A DNA stretch of 40,815 bases from NCBI GenBank assembly GCA_002633005.1, contig NMRA01001066.1, positions 15,828 to 56,642 on the forward strand, read 5' to 3'. The translations under genes were made by a program, and so were the position numbers. Shown here piece by piece: positions 11,213 to 21,200 of the stretch. The DNA is from Phoronis australis. Its lineage: Eukaryota > Phoronida > Phoronidae. Position 1 is the stretch's first letter, and every line of letters starts with the position of its first letter. The notes beneath the pieces were generated by a model, which saw only the letters and a program-made list of their open reading frames with translations, searched no databases and was not told the DNA's origin.

Positions 11213-11374
11213 CAGGGGCGGATCCAGGATTTGAGTTGGGGGAGGGGGGCAGCAGGGCAGAGTATTGGTCAAGATTTTGCACGTCAAATATTCGCACTCC
11301 CGAACTGCCAAATGGAAATTGGGAGAATTTTAGGGGGGCCATGGACCCCTTGGCCCCTTCTAAATCCGCCACTG
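11213..11374. mobile_element. MITE-like element with CAGKGGCGGAT termini
   Basis: The left end reads CAGGGGCGGATCCAG and the reverse complement of the right end reads CAGTGGCGGATTTAG, matching at 12 of 15 positions. GCTTC occurs directly outside both ends (11208-11212 and 11375-11379), a possible 5-bp target duplication. The 162-bp interior is non-coding; open frames across it on both strands are by-products of its GC-rich sequence. The superfamily cannot be fixed from the termini alone. Confidence 0.6.
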
Positions 11375-11559
11375 GCTTCAACCGCCAAGCCAGCACTTGT
11401 CCAGTACCTGCACATGATACCAAAGCAGTACGGGTACCCGGTACAAAATGGTTCAAAACTGGTACGGGTCCGGTACCAGCATATTTTCGGCAAATTTGAA
11501 AATTGAATATTGATATTCTCCATGATAGCATATATTCACGAAAACAACAACGGTTTTAA

Positions 11560-11607
11560 AACTTGACATGTTTCGGTGTCATTTATTAAACACCATCCTC
11601 AGAAGTT
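11560..11607 (-). ncRNA. candidate hammerhead-ribozyme motif of the Penelope-like element
   Basis: On the minus strand the order is AACTT, CTGAGGA, T, GGTGT, a 10-nt loop, ACACC, GAAA, CATGTC, AAGTT. This gives CUGANGA and GAAA core boxes, a 5-bp stem II (GGUGU/ACACC), a 5-bp stem I (AACUU/AAGUU) and a minimal stem III around CAUG, with a GUC cleavage triplet. Penelope-like elements are known to carry hammerheads with very short stem III. One unpaired U between CUGAGGA and stem II departs from the consensus, so activity is uncertain. Confidence 0.5.
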
Positions 11608-11628
11608 ATACAGTAATACAGTGGCCAC

Positions 11629-12513
11629 CTAGCTAGGCCCAGCAACAAGTAATGAAGCACAGATACAGTCAGTTACAGGGAGTGACAATGAACTAGACAA
11701 CAATGACAACCTGTGGTATGTCAGTTGCCTATTGAGATTGGGCTTGCACCAACTGATATGTAAAGCCTCACGAATTTTAAGCTCCTTTGTTGTTACTGCC
11801 TGGTCTATTATTGCAAAGTCATTGAAAGAGCACTGCTGATAACAATGATTGGAGCTCTGCAGGTGAATATTTACATGTGAATTACTGTCAGAATTTAGAT
11901 GTTCCTTGGTCCTGGTTTTCAAATGGCGAACAGTTTCGCCTATATAACTGGAGCCACATCCAGCACAGATAAATTTGTATACAACCTTGGACCGTAGACC
12001 CATAGAAATTTTGTCCTTAGGGTTAAATAAACTCGACAGTTTTAGAGACTTGAATGTTAATACAACTCTTAAGTTCACACAGTAATCATTCACCAATTTG
12101 TTGAGTTTTCGTTGAGCAATTTTGGCGTAAAACCCAACATAGGGTATTTTAAAGTACTTGTAGTTAGTTTTGTCTACAGGATGAACATCATCAGGGTTAC
12201 GTTGGAGTCTTGCTTTCAGTACCCTATTGACTAATTCTAGGGGATAGCCATTCTTTTGCAAATTCGATGTAAGTTCTTTGATATTAGAATCAAATCTAGC
12301 CCAAGTGTTGTTAATGCGATATACCCTGTCTATTAGCGTTTTAATGAGACCTACTTTATAAACAAAGGATGTGAAGCTATGAAAACAAGTGTACAGTCCT
12401 GTGTAGGTCTTCTTATGAAATACTGATGTTATCACTGAGGTACCCTCACGCTCTACTAACACGTCCAGAAATGGCAAAATGTTATCGACCTCTAATTCTA
12501 TACTGAATTTCAA
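11629..12513 (-). CDS. Penelope-like element ORF, C-terminal fragment: RT end and GIY-YIG endonuclease
   Basis: The 294 codons are open. Residues 10-80 match the end of the Penelope-type reverse transcriptase, with the signature ILPFLDVLVEREGTSVITS, then FHKKTYTGLYTCFHSF and a YKVGLIKTLIDRVYRI helix. Residues 177-262 are a GIY-YIG nuclease domain: VVYKF opens the domain, SYIGET (189-194) is the second strand, R196 and R201 are the likely catalytic arginines, and E249 in KIREALHIS is the metal-ligand position. A CAGC pair (C183, C186) sits in the first strand region, as in some Penelope families. In full elements the endonuclease nicks target DNA and the RT primes on it. The RT catalytic core lies upstream and is absent, so the first Met is internal and this is a fragment. 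Intact frame and conserved residues suggest recent insertion. Confidence 0.9.
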   Translation of the reverse strand: MKFSIELEVDNILPFLDVLVEREGTSVITSVFHKKTYTGLYTCFHSFTSFVYKVGLIKTLIDRVYRINNTWARFDSNIKELTSNLQKNGYPLELVNRVLKARLQRNPDDVHPVDKTNYKYFKIPYVGFYAKIAQRKLNKLVNDYCVNLRVVLTFKSLKLSSLFNPKDKISMGLRSKVVYKFICAGCGSSYIGETVRHLKTRTKEHLNSDSNSHVNIHLQSSNHCYQQCSFNDFAIIDQAVTTKELKIREALHISWCKPNLNRQLTYHRLSLLSSSLSLPVTDCICASLLVAGPS

Positions 12514-12555
12514 GTTAGGATGCCGATATCATTTTGCCATTTCTGGACGTGTTAG
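12456..12555. repeat. inverted repeat at the 5' junction of the Penelope-like element
   Basis: The 25 bases 12456-12480 are the exact reverse complement of 12531-12555. The sequence encodes part of the ILPFLDVL motif of the retroelement. Weaker similarity (about 15 of 18) continues into GATGCCGATATC at 12519-12530. A short inverted copy of the element's own 5' part therefore abuts the truncated end. Confidence 0.85.
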
Positions 12556-13049
12556 ACGTTGCGGGCGTTAATACTGTACATTCAATGACGGCGATAACGT
12601 TAAACTGGGCAATGCGCCGAGCATACAGTACCTGGGTGTATTTTTTTCTGGCAAAACGGCCAGCAGTTTTTAAAAGGGCACTTTCCGGCTGCGTTTGGTC
12701 GTTCCCGGGTGCATTTTACTCTTACGCGTAATCGTTGAGCTAAAATTGTGGTAAGGTGAGTTAGTTGTCAGCAATTAGATGGTTTAAACAAGCATTTTCT
12801 ACCGTATGTTTTCCTTTTTCCGTACTGTACGTGTAACTTTACACAAAAGTACACGAAGAATAGAAGACCACAAAGTGCTACGGGGCTACCACTGTGGAAA
12901 AACGCTGCCAACATAGGTCTACATGTACATTGTACTTTGATTACCGCTAATGTAACATTCACAGATTCCGATTACCTGTGTAGCTGAGCATAAAAAGAAC
13001 TAGAGGTGTAGTGGCAAGAAACTCCAGGGAGCGAAAGATAAGACGATCG
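12556..13049. other. non-coding stretch, nothing recognised
   Basis: Short open frames only; no repeat or RNA gene was recognised. Confidence 0.4.
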
Positions 13050-13253
13050 TCAGAGGAAAGGAGTCCCATCATTGGACGTTTCGGCCTTAAACTTCCCGAT
13101 ATCTTCTAGGACCCTGGCCACATCGGGGTCATGACTCCTCGATGTCCGTCTATCTTTTTGTCCCATGGGGGAAATCGAACCTGTGCCATCACAGTTGCTG
13201 GTGCTTCTCATGATCTTGTAGCCTGTGGATTTGACCACTCGGCCACTGCGCCT
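13050..13253 (-). mobile_element. tRNA-derived SINE
   Basis: On the minus strand a tRNA-like head begins GGCGCAGTGGCCGAGTGG (A box at 13246-13236) and has the B box GGTTCGATTTCC at 13181-13170. The spacing fits an RNA polymerase III promoter. The arms do not fold into a clean tRNA. The body continues with CCATGGGACAAAAAG and ends near CCGAAACGTCC at 13084-13074, a box that resembles the CCGAAACATGTC of the Penelope-like element. The right end is approximate. Confidence 0.65.
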
Positions 13254-13753
13254 CTGGAAATAAGTGTGATTTACTCCTTATATGGTAGAGCCTCATTTCG
13301 TTTACACCAAATGCAACACGATGCATTTTATGTTATACACGCCATGTCTTTTACAACTTTGCTGATCCTTCTGCCACTCAAGCCAAGATTCTTCAAGAAC
13401 GAGTACATGGATGTAGCCATGAAACCTCTGGCCCCTATGTCAACTGCGAAGATTGAAGTACTAGTTCATTACTTTAATCAAAAACTTTACTGATGTTATT
13501 TACTTTGGTTTTAATACATTCACCAGTTGGTCAAGATAGTTAATGCAGCGGCTAGTCCTAGTGTTTAAATTGTAAACAGTAAAACATTCTGTTGGTTTGG
13601 GGGTTCTTACACAACATAATTACGCACAGTCAATGAACATCAAATTTTGACTAAGTTACAAATGTATGGGATGGACTTGAGTTTTGTGCTGCAACTTGTT
13701 GGTTTGCTGCAAGATGTCTTGAGGGATAGATTACCTGCCTCTGCAACATTAGT

Positions 13754-13905
13754 CGACACATGAGGATGCGTGGGATTCTATTGCCCACAAATCTGATGAT
13801 GTCCATTTTTGATTTTCTGTCAGACTATATGGATTTTGGAAATATCAGTATTGTTCATGAGAACAACAGTATGCAAAAATACTTGTGGGCAATATTTGAT
13901 AGCAC
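13754..13905. other. short non-coding spacer
   Basis: It lies before the tandem repeat. CCCACAA (13782-13788) and its reverse complement TTGTGGG (13883-13889) flank about 100 bp. This is too weak to call an element. Confidence 0.25.
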
Positions 13906-14640
13906 AGAGATTGAAATTACGTACACTACACAGAGGTACGTACAATACATTTCAATGACATGTCAATTTTATAAATTACTTAGAATCTACTGAGAATTAG
14001 TTCATTTCAGTACCGAATTTATTCAAAGACAACAAATAAAAAATACAGCACGTATGTGCATAGCTGTCTGTCATTCCTTCAAAACAAGCACATGTTAAAA
14101 TGTAGGGGTACGTACACTACACAAATACTAATATTTCTCTCAAAACAAATTTATTTATAATAAACACCCCTTTAACCTAACATTTTTAAGAGAGGAAACT
14201 GTGACAAATATTGCTTACTTACCGTATAATATTTATGTTTTATGGGATTTGTTAACATCGAAGAACGTACACTACGTGGAGGTACGTACATTACATTTCG
14301 ATGACATGTCAGGTTTGTAACTAAATGCTAAGAATATACCGAGAGTTTATTTACTAAATCTATTCAAAGTAAAAAAGTATAGCATTCATGTGCATATCTG
14401 TCATTCTTTGAAAATTGGCATAAAAAGTAAAATATAGGGTACATACACTACACAAATGCTAATATTTAACTCAAAACAAATGTATTTGTTATAAATATCC
14501 TTCAACCGTAAGGAAGGAAACTGTCCGAGACCAAATGTTGCTCAATTACCAAGTAATATTTTAATTTCATGGTATTTGTAAACGTGGGTATGTACACTGC
14601 AAAAAGGGTACAAACTCTACATCACTGTTTCTGCATCACA
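13906..14640 (+). repeat. diverged tandem repeat, period about 325-346 bp
   Basis: Anchors recur in order. GTACACTAC...AGGTACGTACAWTACATTTC.ATGACATGTCA starts at 13921 and again at 14267. GTAC(G/A)TACACTACACAAAT.CTAATATTT then occurs at 14108 and 14439. A third partial copy starts with GTATGTACACTGC near 14588. The copies differ by many substitutions and small indels. There is no coding capacity. A related GGGGTACGTGCACTAC occurs at 14757. Confidence 0.85.
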
Positions 14641-17600
14641 TGATAACATATCGTTGTATGGTCATTAATTTTTCTTTGATGATAGTAAGTTCCATGTTGT
14701 TATTTAAAAGGCAATAATTTCATTTGCAATCACCATTTATGTCTGAATTTCATTAAGGGGTACGTGCACTACATTTTGTTAGCCTTTTTGGCCCCAGTTT
14801 CAGCATTTGGTTTGTTTAGATATTGAATAATTTGCTGTCTTGTTTAGGCTAACATATTCTTCATTTTTTATTACACAGTGTGAACTTTACTTTTTAACCT
14901 TATTTACAATAGATGGATAGAAACACAAAATTTACACATTTCATAACGAGTTCCTGTTTTAGGATAAACCCTACCATTTCTCAGTGATTAAGCACAACAG
15001 ACTTCATCTAAGTGATTCTGTAAGTGACTCGAGTTATTCCTAGTCACATCACAGCAATACTTAATAAAATAAATTTGAAAATTGGAATTTTTAAAATGGC
15101 CACTCGTAGCGCTAAAAAGGCATGAAATTCATAGACAAAACATGTATAAAATTCTCGAACACTGTCCGATTTTGATGATTCTTTTTTAATTTGCACAACT
15201 AAATAACCTTTTGCATATGAAATTCAGTTAGCATTTCGTAAGTGACCAAAAACTTCTTTATTTTATCCCGTAACAAAGTTGACTCTCGAATATGGACCTC
15301 GATTGTGATTTAACCAAAATCGCAGACCAGCGCAAAGCACCTCAACAGGTGTCTCTGTAGGACAGTCACTAGTCAGCAGTGTAACCTTGCTGCGATTTTG
15401 TCCGACAGGTAGATGACCTCGGCGTTTCCGACCGGTTGCATGATGATAATGATTAACCATTGACCACTTAAGAGCAGCAAAATTCCGCTTTACCACAACT
15501 CTATAATTATGTTTATTGCACTGCTCAATAACCAAACAACACAATCAACAGAACATATACAATGGAAACAAACATCAACCACAGTGAATGAAATACATAC
15601 GCCTTCATGCAAACAAGGACATGCATAGAGATTGCCTAGATCGCTTAGTGAATTAAAGCTGTTTGTTGAGATTTTCTTTGTCAAGGCTCTGAAGGACTAC
15701 AAAAATGCCCCGATTCGCTAACTTCAGAACACCACATCTCAGAAAATGGGCTTCAAATGAAACTTCCTTGCTTCACGCAAAGATCTCTGAAAGTTGTCCC
15801 AAATTGCTTTTAAAACTTAAATGAGGGACTATCACAAAAAGTAAACAATTGGAATAAGTAATCATGAAATGAATTTTATAAAACTGTAACAACATTTTTG
15901 AGACTACCTTGATGTTTTTTAGGAAATGAAATTTCAAGTTTAATATTTTAATGCTTCTTTACAATAAACATTCATTTGTTTTTCTTTTATTTTTTGCTAA
16001 ATTTTACTGAATAGTCACACAACTAAAAAGTCGACAGATTTGCATAAAATCAAAAAACAAAATCTACAGGTTTCCTATTATTCAGAACTTTTACTGAGTT
16101 CTTTATAGTTTTGTAGGTACTTGATTGAATGCACTGACTTGTCAATAAAAACGTAACCCAAAATGGTCTTCACTCGTAGCAGGCCACCTCAGACATACAC
16201 ATGAATATTACACACAAAGAAGATTTTTGGCCCCAACACCTTAGTTTCTTTGTGAAAATTCACCCTAGCAACATAATCCGTATCTCACTGTGAATCAAGA
16301 CCACGATCAAATTTGCACACCATACTAAGTATCTACAGAGAAAGCTACATTTCGCCTTGTTTAGCTGCTTAAAAATGTAAACTGAACGAGGCCTTTCGTT
16401 GTCATAAAATCGGTCTCTTAACATTGCTTGCTGACCATGATAGAACTCTGTTTCCACTACCAACAATAATATCTAAGCCATCAGAGACTCCATAATGTGC
16501 TTTAGATTTTATTGGGATTGACCCAAGCCTAAAAGTCAAAAATGGCGCATTTACGTATTGCCTGTGGCTTGAGTTGGTAACAAAGTGGAATACTGTCACA
16601 GTAAGGAAAACTAAGAGACCGATTTTACGATAGTAAAAGACTTACTTTGATTTTCATTTTTGGCTAGCTAAACGGGAAAGTGCAGCTGAATAAATCAGCA
16701 TCAACATTTGCACAAAAATATTCCAAGGTATATCACATAGTACATCAAAATTAAACTCAAGGCATGTACAACCAATGAGATTTTACCTACAATGGCATGA
16801 GCAATTCAGTGCCAACAAAAGGTCATAAAACAGACATCCATGATGAAACTAGTAAATAAACACGACATAAGCACTTTCGGCACTGACATAAAAAGGAGAT
16901 AACAAAATTTTTTAAAAAAAAATTAAATCACTTGAAAACACAACACATGATGGACAACAATAAACTACCAAAAATTAATAACAAATATCTTGCATTGGTC
17001 ACAGATTATGGATATAGTAGAATCTGTGTGAAACGGCAAATATGGTAAAAATGAGACATGTCTTATTAAAGTTCATAGAGTTATGACCAAATCTTCACTT
17101 GAGCAGCAGTTGCAACAGATCCCATGCAAATTGATCTTAAAATGCTTGAGAATATACGGGTAACATTCTACTTTATAAATCAAATATTAATTGAGAGGTG
17201 AATATCAGACTTTTACTAACTAAAGTCAAAATCATAGAAATAATATGGATTTTGACCGAGAAAAATTTGGGTGGCCTGTAAACAGTGAAAAGCACATGAT
17301 TCATGACTTGAAAATAACATACTGCTTTTAGAGAAATATTAACTTTGATGTCTTTGTACAAATCAAAGGCATAGTGTAAGTAGCTCAACTTAATTTTAGA
17401 TTTTTATCACAATGAAACAGAAAACTTAAGTTTGAAAGAACTTTGAGAACTGGTTGCAAATTTTGCAGTATAGAAAATCTGATGGTTTGGCAAAGGAAGA
17501 CAGACATATTTTGAAAATCTAACTACCAAGAGGCTCTGAAAGCACGCTAATTAACATGCTCAATCAAATTTGACCCAAAACACTTTGCCTAATTTACGGT

Positions 17601-17960
17601 AAAATTTTCCCAATTTCAGGCAAATTGACAAAACTGGACTTTCCTCAAGTTTGAAAACTAATAAGTTGAACATAACTAATTGCGAATGCTCACAGTTTGC
17701 ATTGAATTGTCTGATGGTGGTAAAGTACGCAACTCATTAAAACTATGATAAAGCATTAAGTGACATTTGGAACAGAAAAAATTAAAGTAAATTTCATTTT
17801 CCAACATGTCGAGTCCTAAATGTGCGAGATTTTAATGTACAGTATTATCACATATAAGTGCTTCACTTGCAGTTTACATAAAATTGAATGCGTCAGTCTG
17901 ATATTTAGAAACGGAAAAAAAATCATAAATCATTCGTTGTGTTCGTATTAAATACATGAT
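14641..17960. other. intergenic stretch downstream of KLHL17, nothing recognised
   Basis: AT-rich. Open frames at 15263-15544, 15490-15684, 16260-16599 and 17173-17388 (minus) show no recognisable domain. No repeat with clear boundaries was found. Confidence 0.4.
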
Positions 17961-17991
17961 AATAATTGCAGAATGTGAATGAACCTAATAC

Positions 17992-17997
17992 TTTATT
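17992..17997 (-). terminator. candidate polyadenylation signal of KLHL17
   Basis: AATAAA on the minus strand, about 19 nt past the KLHL17 stop codon. If used, the 3' UTR is only about 35-45 nt. A longer UTR with a more distal signal cannot be excluded. Confidence 0.45.
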
Positions 17998-18015
17998 TGA
18001 CTTGATCACTCAAAC

Positions 18016-18232
18016 TCAGCACCTCTGAGTTTCATTCTGAAGGATCTTCCTCAGATTCATGCACTGGACAACGGATGCGCCTACACTGCTGCGACGGAGA
18101 TTCATCGGCATGACTATCTCCCAGCGGTTGGTCTTCACATCGTACTTCTCCACACTGTTCAAGCTTGAGCTGCCGTCATTTCCGCCGACCGCGTACAACT
18201 GACCGTTGAGGACGACACAATCATGAGTACTT
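18016..18232 (-). CDS. KLHL17: KLHL17 last coding exon, blade 6 and stop
   Basis: Residues 511-582. It begins [20 protein letters not shown], continues [18 protein letters not shown] and [13 protein letters not shown], and ends ETQRC then TGA. Acceptor TGTTTTCAG|AA. The C-terminal tail is about 20 residues and differs from the vertebrate tail. Confidence 0.93.
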
Positions 18233-21200
18233 CTGAAAACAGCCATTAAAATGCCGATGTCAAGTGAATAGCCTTATTTCAATAGTAAGGACAAAACTGT
18301 TAAAACATTGATGTTAACTCAAATATCATACCAGGGTTTTCTGTAGATGAGCCCCCCCGATGAAACGCCCATGGGTGTTTATTTGGTGTTACAACTTCTG
18401 GTATCAAGTGTCCAGATAGTGGGGTGTGTATATTCTCACAGACTGCACTTTTGCTCACGTGAGATTTAAATACTTTTCGGAAAAATTATATGGAGCGTAA
18501 GACCAAATTTATGACTTGTCTTCAGTCGATTTTCAAGAAATAGATTCCTGGTCTACTTACCTCCTGGAGAACATATTTGCCATGGTCTCCCACATGAAGC
18601 GACGAGGGTTGAACCTCTCCATACTACTAAGGCATGTAGACCCATCACTGCCCCCGCACACGTACAGCATCCCATCAAGAATAGTAACAGCAGCGTTGCT
18701 ACGACGACAGATCATGTTAGGCATCATGGTCCATTTGTTCGTCTAAAAAGTTACAATGCACAGATTTTTTTTCACAAAAACTCGTGACGCCCAATAAAAA
18801 GCAAATTAATGCATTAATTTACACTTGTGTTAATGTCAATCACAAAACAGACTATAGTACATGGACTGTCAACTCTGTTTACAGTTAGTCCATGAGATCT
18901 TTAATCCTACGCTGAAGGGCCACAAAATCCTTATTCAGTATCGACAGTTGTCGATTTGCCCCATTTTACTCTCAATACGTATGTCTGCTGACTATGGTTT
19001 GTGCATTACAGCTTTTATTTTGTATTACTTTGTGAACGACTACCAAAATTATACTCACGCCACCAAGCACTACATGTATACTCAAGGAAAATGTTGAATG
19101 GTTATTCATTCATCAATCAATCTGTCAAGTATTTTTTCATACTGGTAGGCAGTAACTTGCCAGAATTTCCCAGCTGGATTCGAATACAGAGTAATTGAAA
19201 CTTATGCTTGAAATTTCAAAAGAAAATATTGGGAAATAAGGCAAATGTTTTGTCTTTGATCTATGGTCACAGTAAACATGTCAGACCAGATTTAATGCAT
19301 AATGCAACCCTGAAAACATCAACTCACAGCAAATCTCTCATTTAGGGAGTATTCAAGAGTAGAGGGATTTTTAATGCAGACAACTTATGGTTTATTGTTA
19401 TTTTTTTCAGCATCACACACATTCATGCACACACACGCACGCACGCACACGCACACACACACACACACACACTGATATACAAACCAATTTCCACTTCTGA
19501 AACTATTGCTCTTTATTTTTGAAGTTTGAAAAATGCATCCTATTACTGACTTAGCTTCACTTCTCCAGTATGATGTCATATTGGGACCCGGTCAAATAAC
19601 GTGACAATTAGAAACAATCAATAACAATAAGGCGATTTTACATTAGCAAAAAATTGCACTGGCAACATCATTACCTAATATGGACCTGGTCAATCTTAAT
19701 CACCTAGCTTACACATTCATTTAAAGAAAACTCCGCAACAGACTAGTGACAAGAACCCAAAGGTTTTCGTACAAATTTCAACCAACTGGTAATAAAAACA
19801 ATTTACGTTGTGCGGAAGAATATGGTAACTGCAGGAAGCTCTGAACGCAGCAAAGTTTAGTTTACAGGAAGTGCTTTGGTGCTATGCTTCAAAGAATAAG
19901 TATGAAGTCATTGCTAAACGTAATTGCCCTACTTCACACAAAAAGATTTCAGATCAGCCTTCCTGATATAGTGTACAGTTGATGCTCCTGTGGTGCCTGT
20001 ACTTTACATTGACAGTACAAGCTGGTACCATGGAACTGACCATGTTTCGATAAAATGTTTACACAAAATGGACAGTGCCATCAATTTGACTGTTGAAGTG
20101 CATCATAGACTTCAGAAATAAAAATAACTGTAAGCGTGCAGAAAAATTCATGTGCACGTCAAGTATCCGAAAAACATGTTGAGAACAGCAAGAACCTAAT
20201 TCTGTGTGGAGGCATGGAACACAATGCAAAACTGAGTGCATGTTTATTAGGGCACGTACGCTTAGATAGTAGTATGAGGTACACAAACTCAAATTTAAGT
20301 ATTGTTACATGAAGTTGTATTTTTCTAATCCACAAAACCCAAGTTCTGTTACGTACACAGCCTATTTTCGCGAAGAATATTTGTGCGGTCGCTTTTGTCA
20401 CTCACCCGCATCATTCAAATTTGTCTCTGAACTCCTTCACTTCTGAAATGCGTCCGCTGTGCTCTCAAGTGGCAGTTTACTGTCTAGTTTGTAATGCACC
20501 TGGGAATTTTATACGGTGTCCCAATGGTTATTATCCAATGAATCTTATGAACTTTAATTTCACAGAGGACTTTAATACAATCACTCACTTCAGGATCAAA
20601 CTTTTCCACACTTGATAAATGACTTGTGCCATCATACCCTCCAACAGCAAATATGCACCCATCTAAAAGAAAATGTCAAATAACAAATTAATTTACAGGC
20701 TTAACGTAGCAATCTAGAAGTCACTGTTTGACCCAAATAAACTGCCAATGATGGCAGTTCCATTTTGTGTTCTAGAAGATTGTTTTAAACTCATGGCTAG
20801 TACATTCAACTCATGGATAGATCAAAATTCTTGCTAATTTGTAATCAACACTTTCTGGGACTGAGTTAAAACTGAAATGACCTATAATAGGATAAACTGT
20901 GTCAGGGAATACACAATGGCCCTTGTAACACGTGGTTATTACCCACAATGCAGCAACATCCTTTGTGCAGTTCTCCAACCTTGATTTCGCCCGAGTTCAT
21001 AACGGTTAATCGTCGTGAGAGACCGTCCGGAGTTAGTATATGGTGCAACTCGGGACGGTCTGGGGTCTACAGAAAACCACAGTTCAACTGTGAGTCTACA
21101 CCAATGTGATAAACGGGAGTAGTTCTACTTGCTGCGTCAGCTGCAGGTCTACTTATCTCTTTTATGACACACAATATGTGAGTGGGCAAAGCGTTTTCAA

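Larger units (their letters stand above)
11540..12555 (-). mobile_element. 5'-truncated Penelope-like retroelement
   Basis: The element holds the C-terminal part of a Penelope-like ORF (11629-12513), a short 3' flank with a hammerhead-like motif (11560-11607), and a head-to-head inverted fragment of its own 5' part (about 12512-12555). Most of the reverse transcriptase is missing, so it cannot move by itself. Its open frame has no stops, so the insertion is fairly young. The outer boundary at the 3' end is uncertain. Confidence 0.85.

Noticed and set aside
11231-11531. Overlapping open frames on both strands of 79-120 codons
   Set aside because: They run through the MITE-like element and its flank; the openness comes from GC-rich repeat sequence, not coding.
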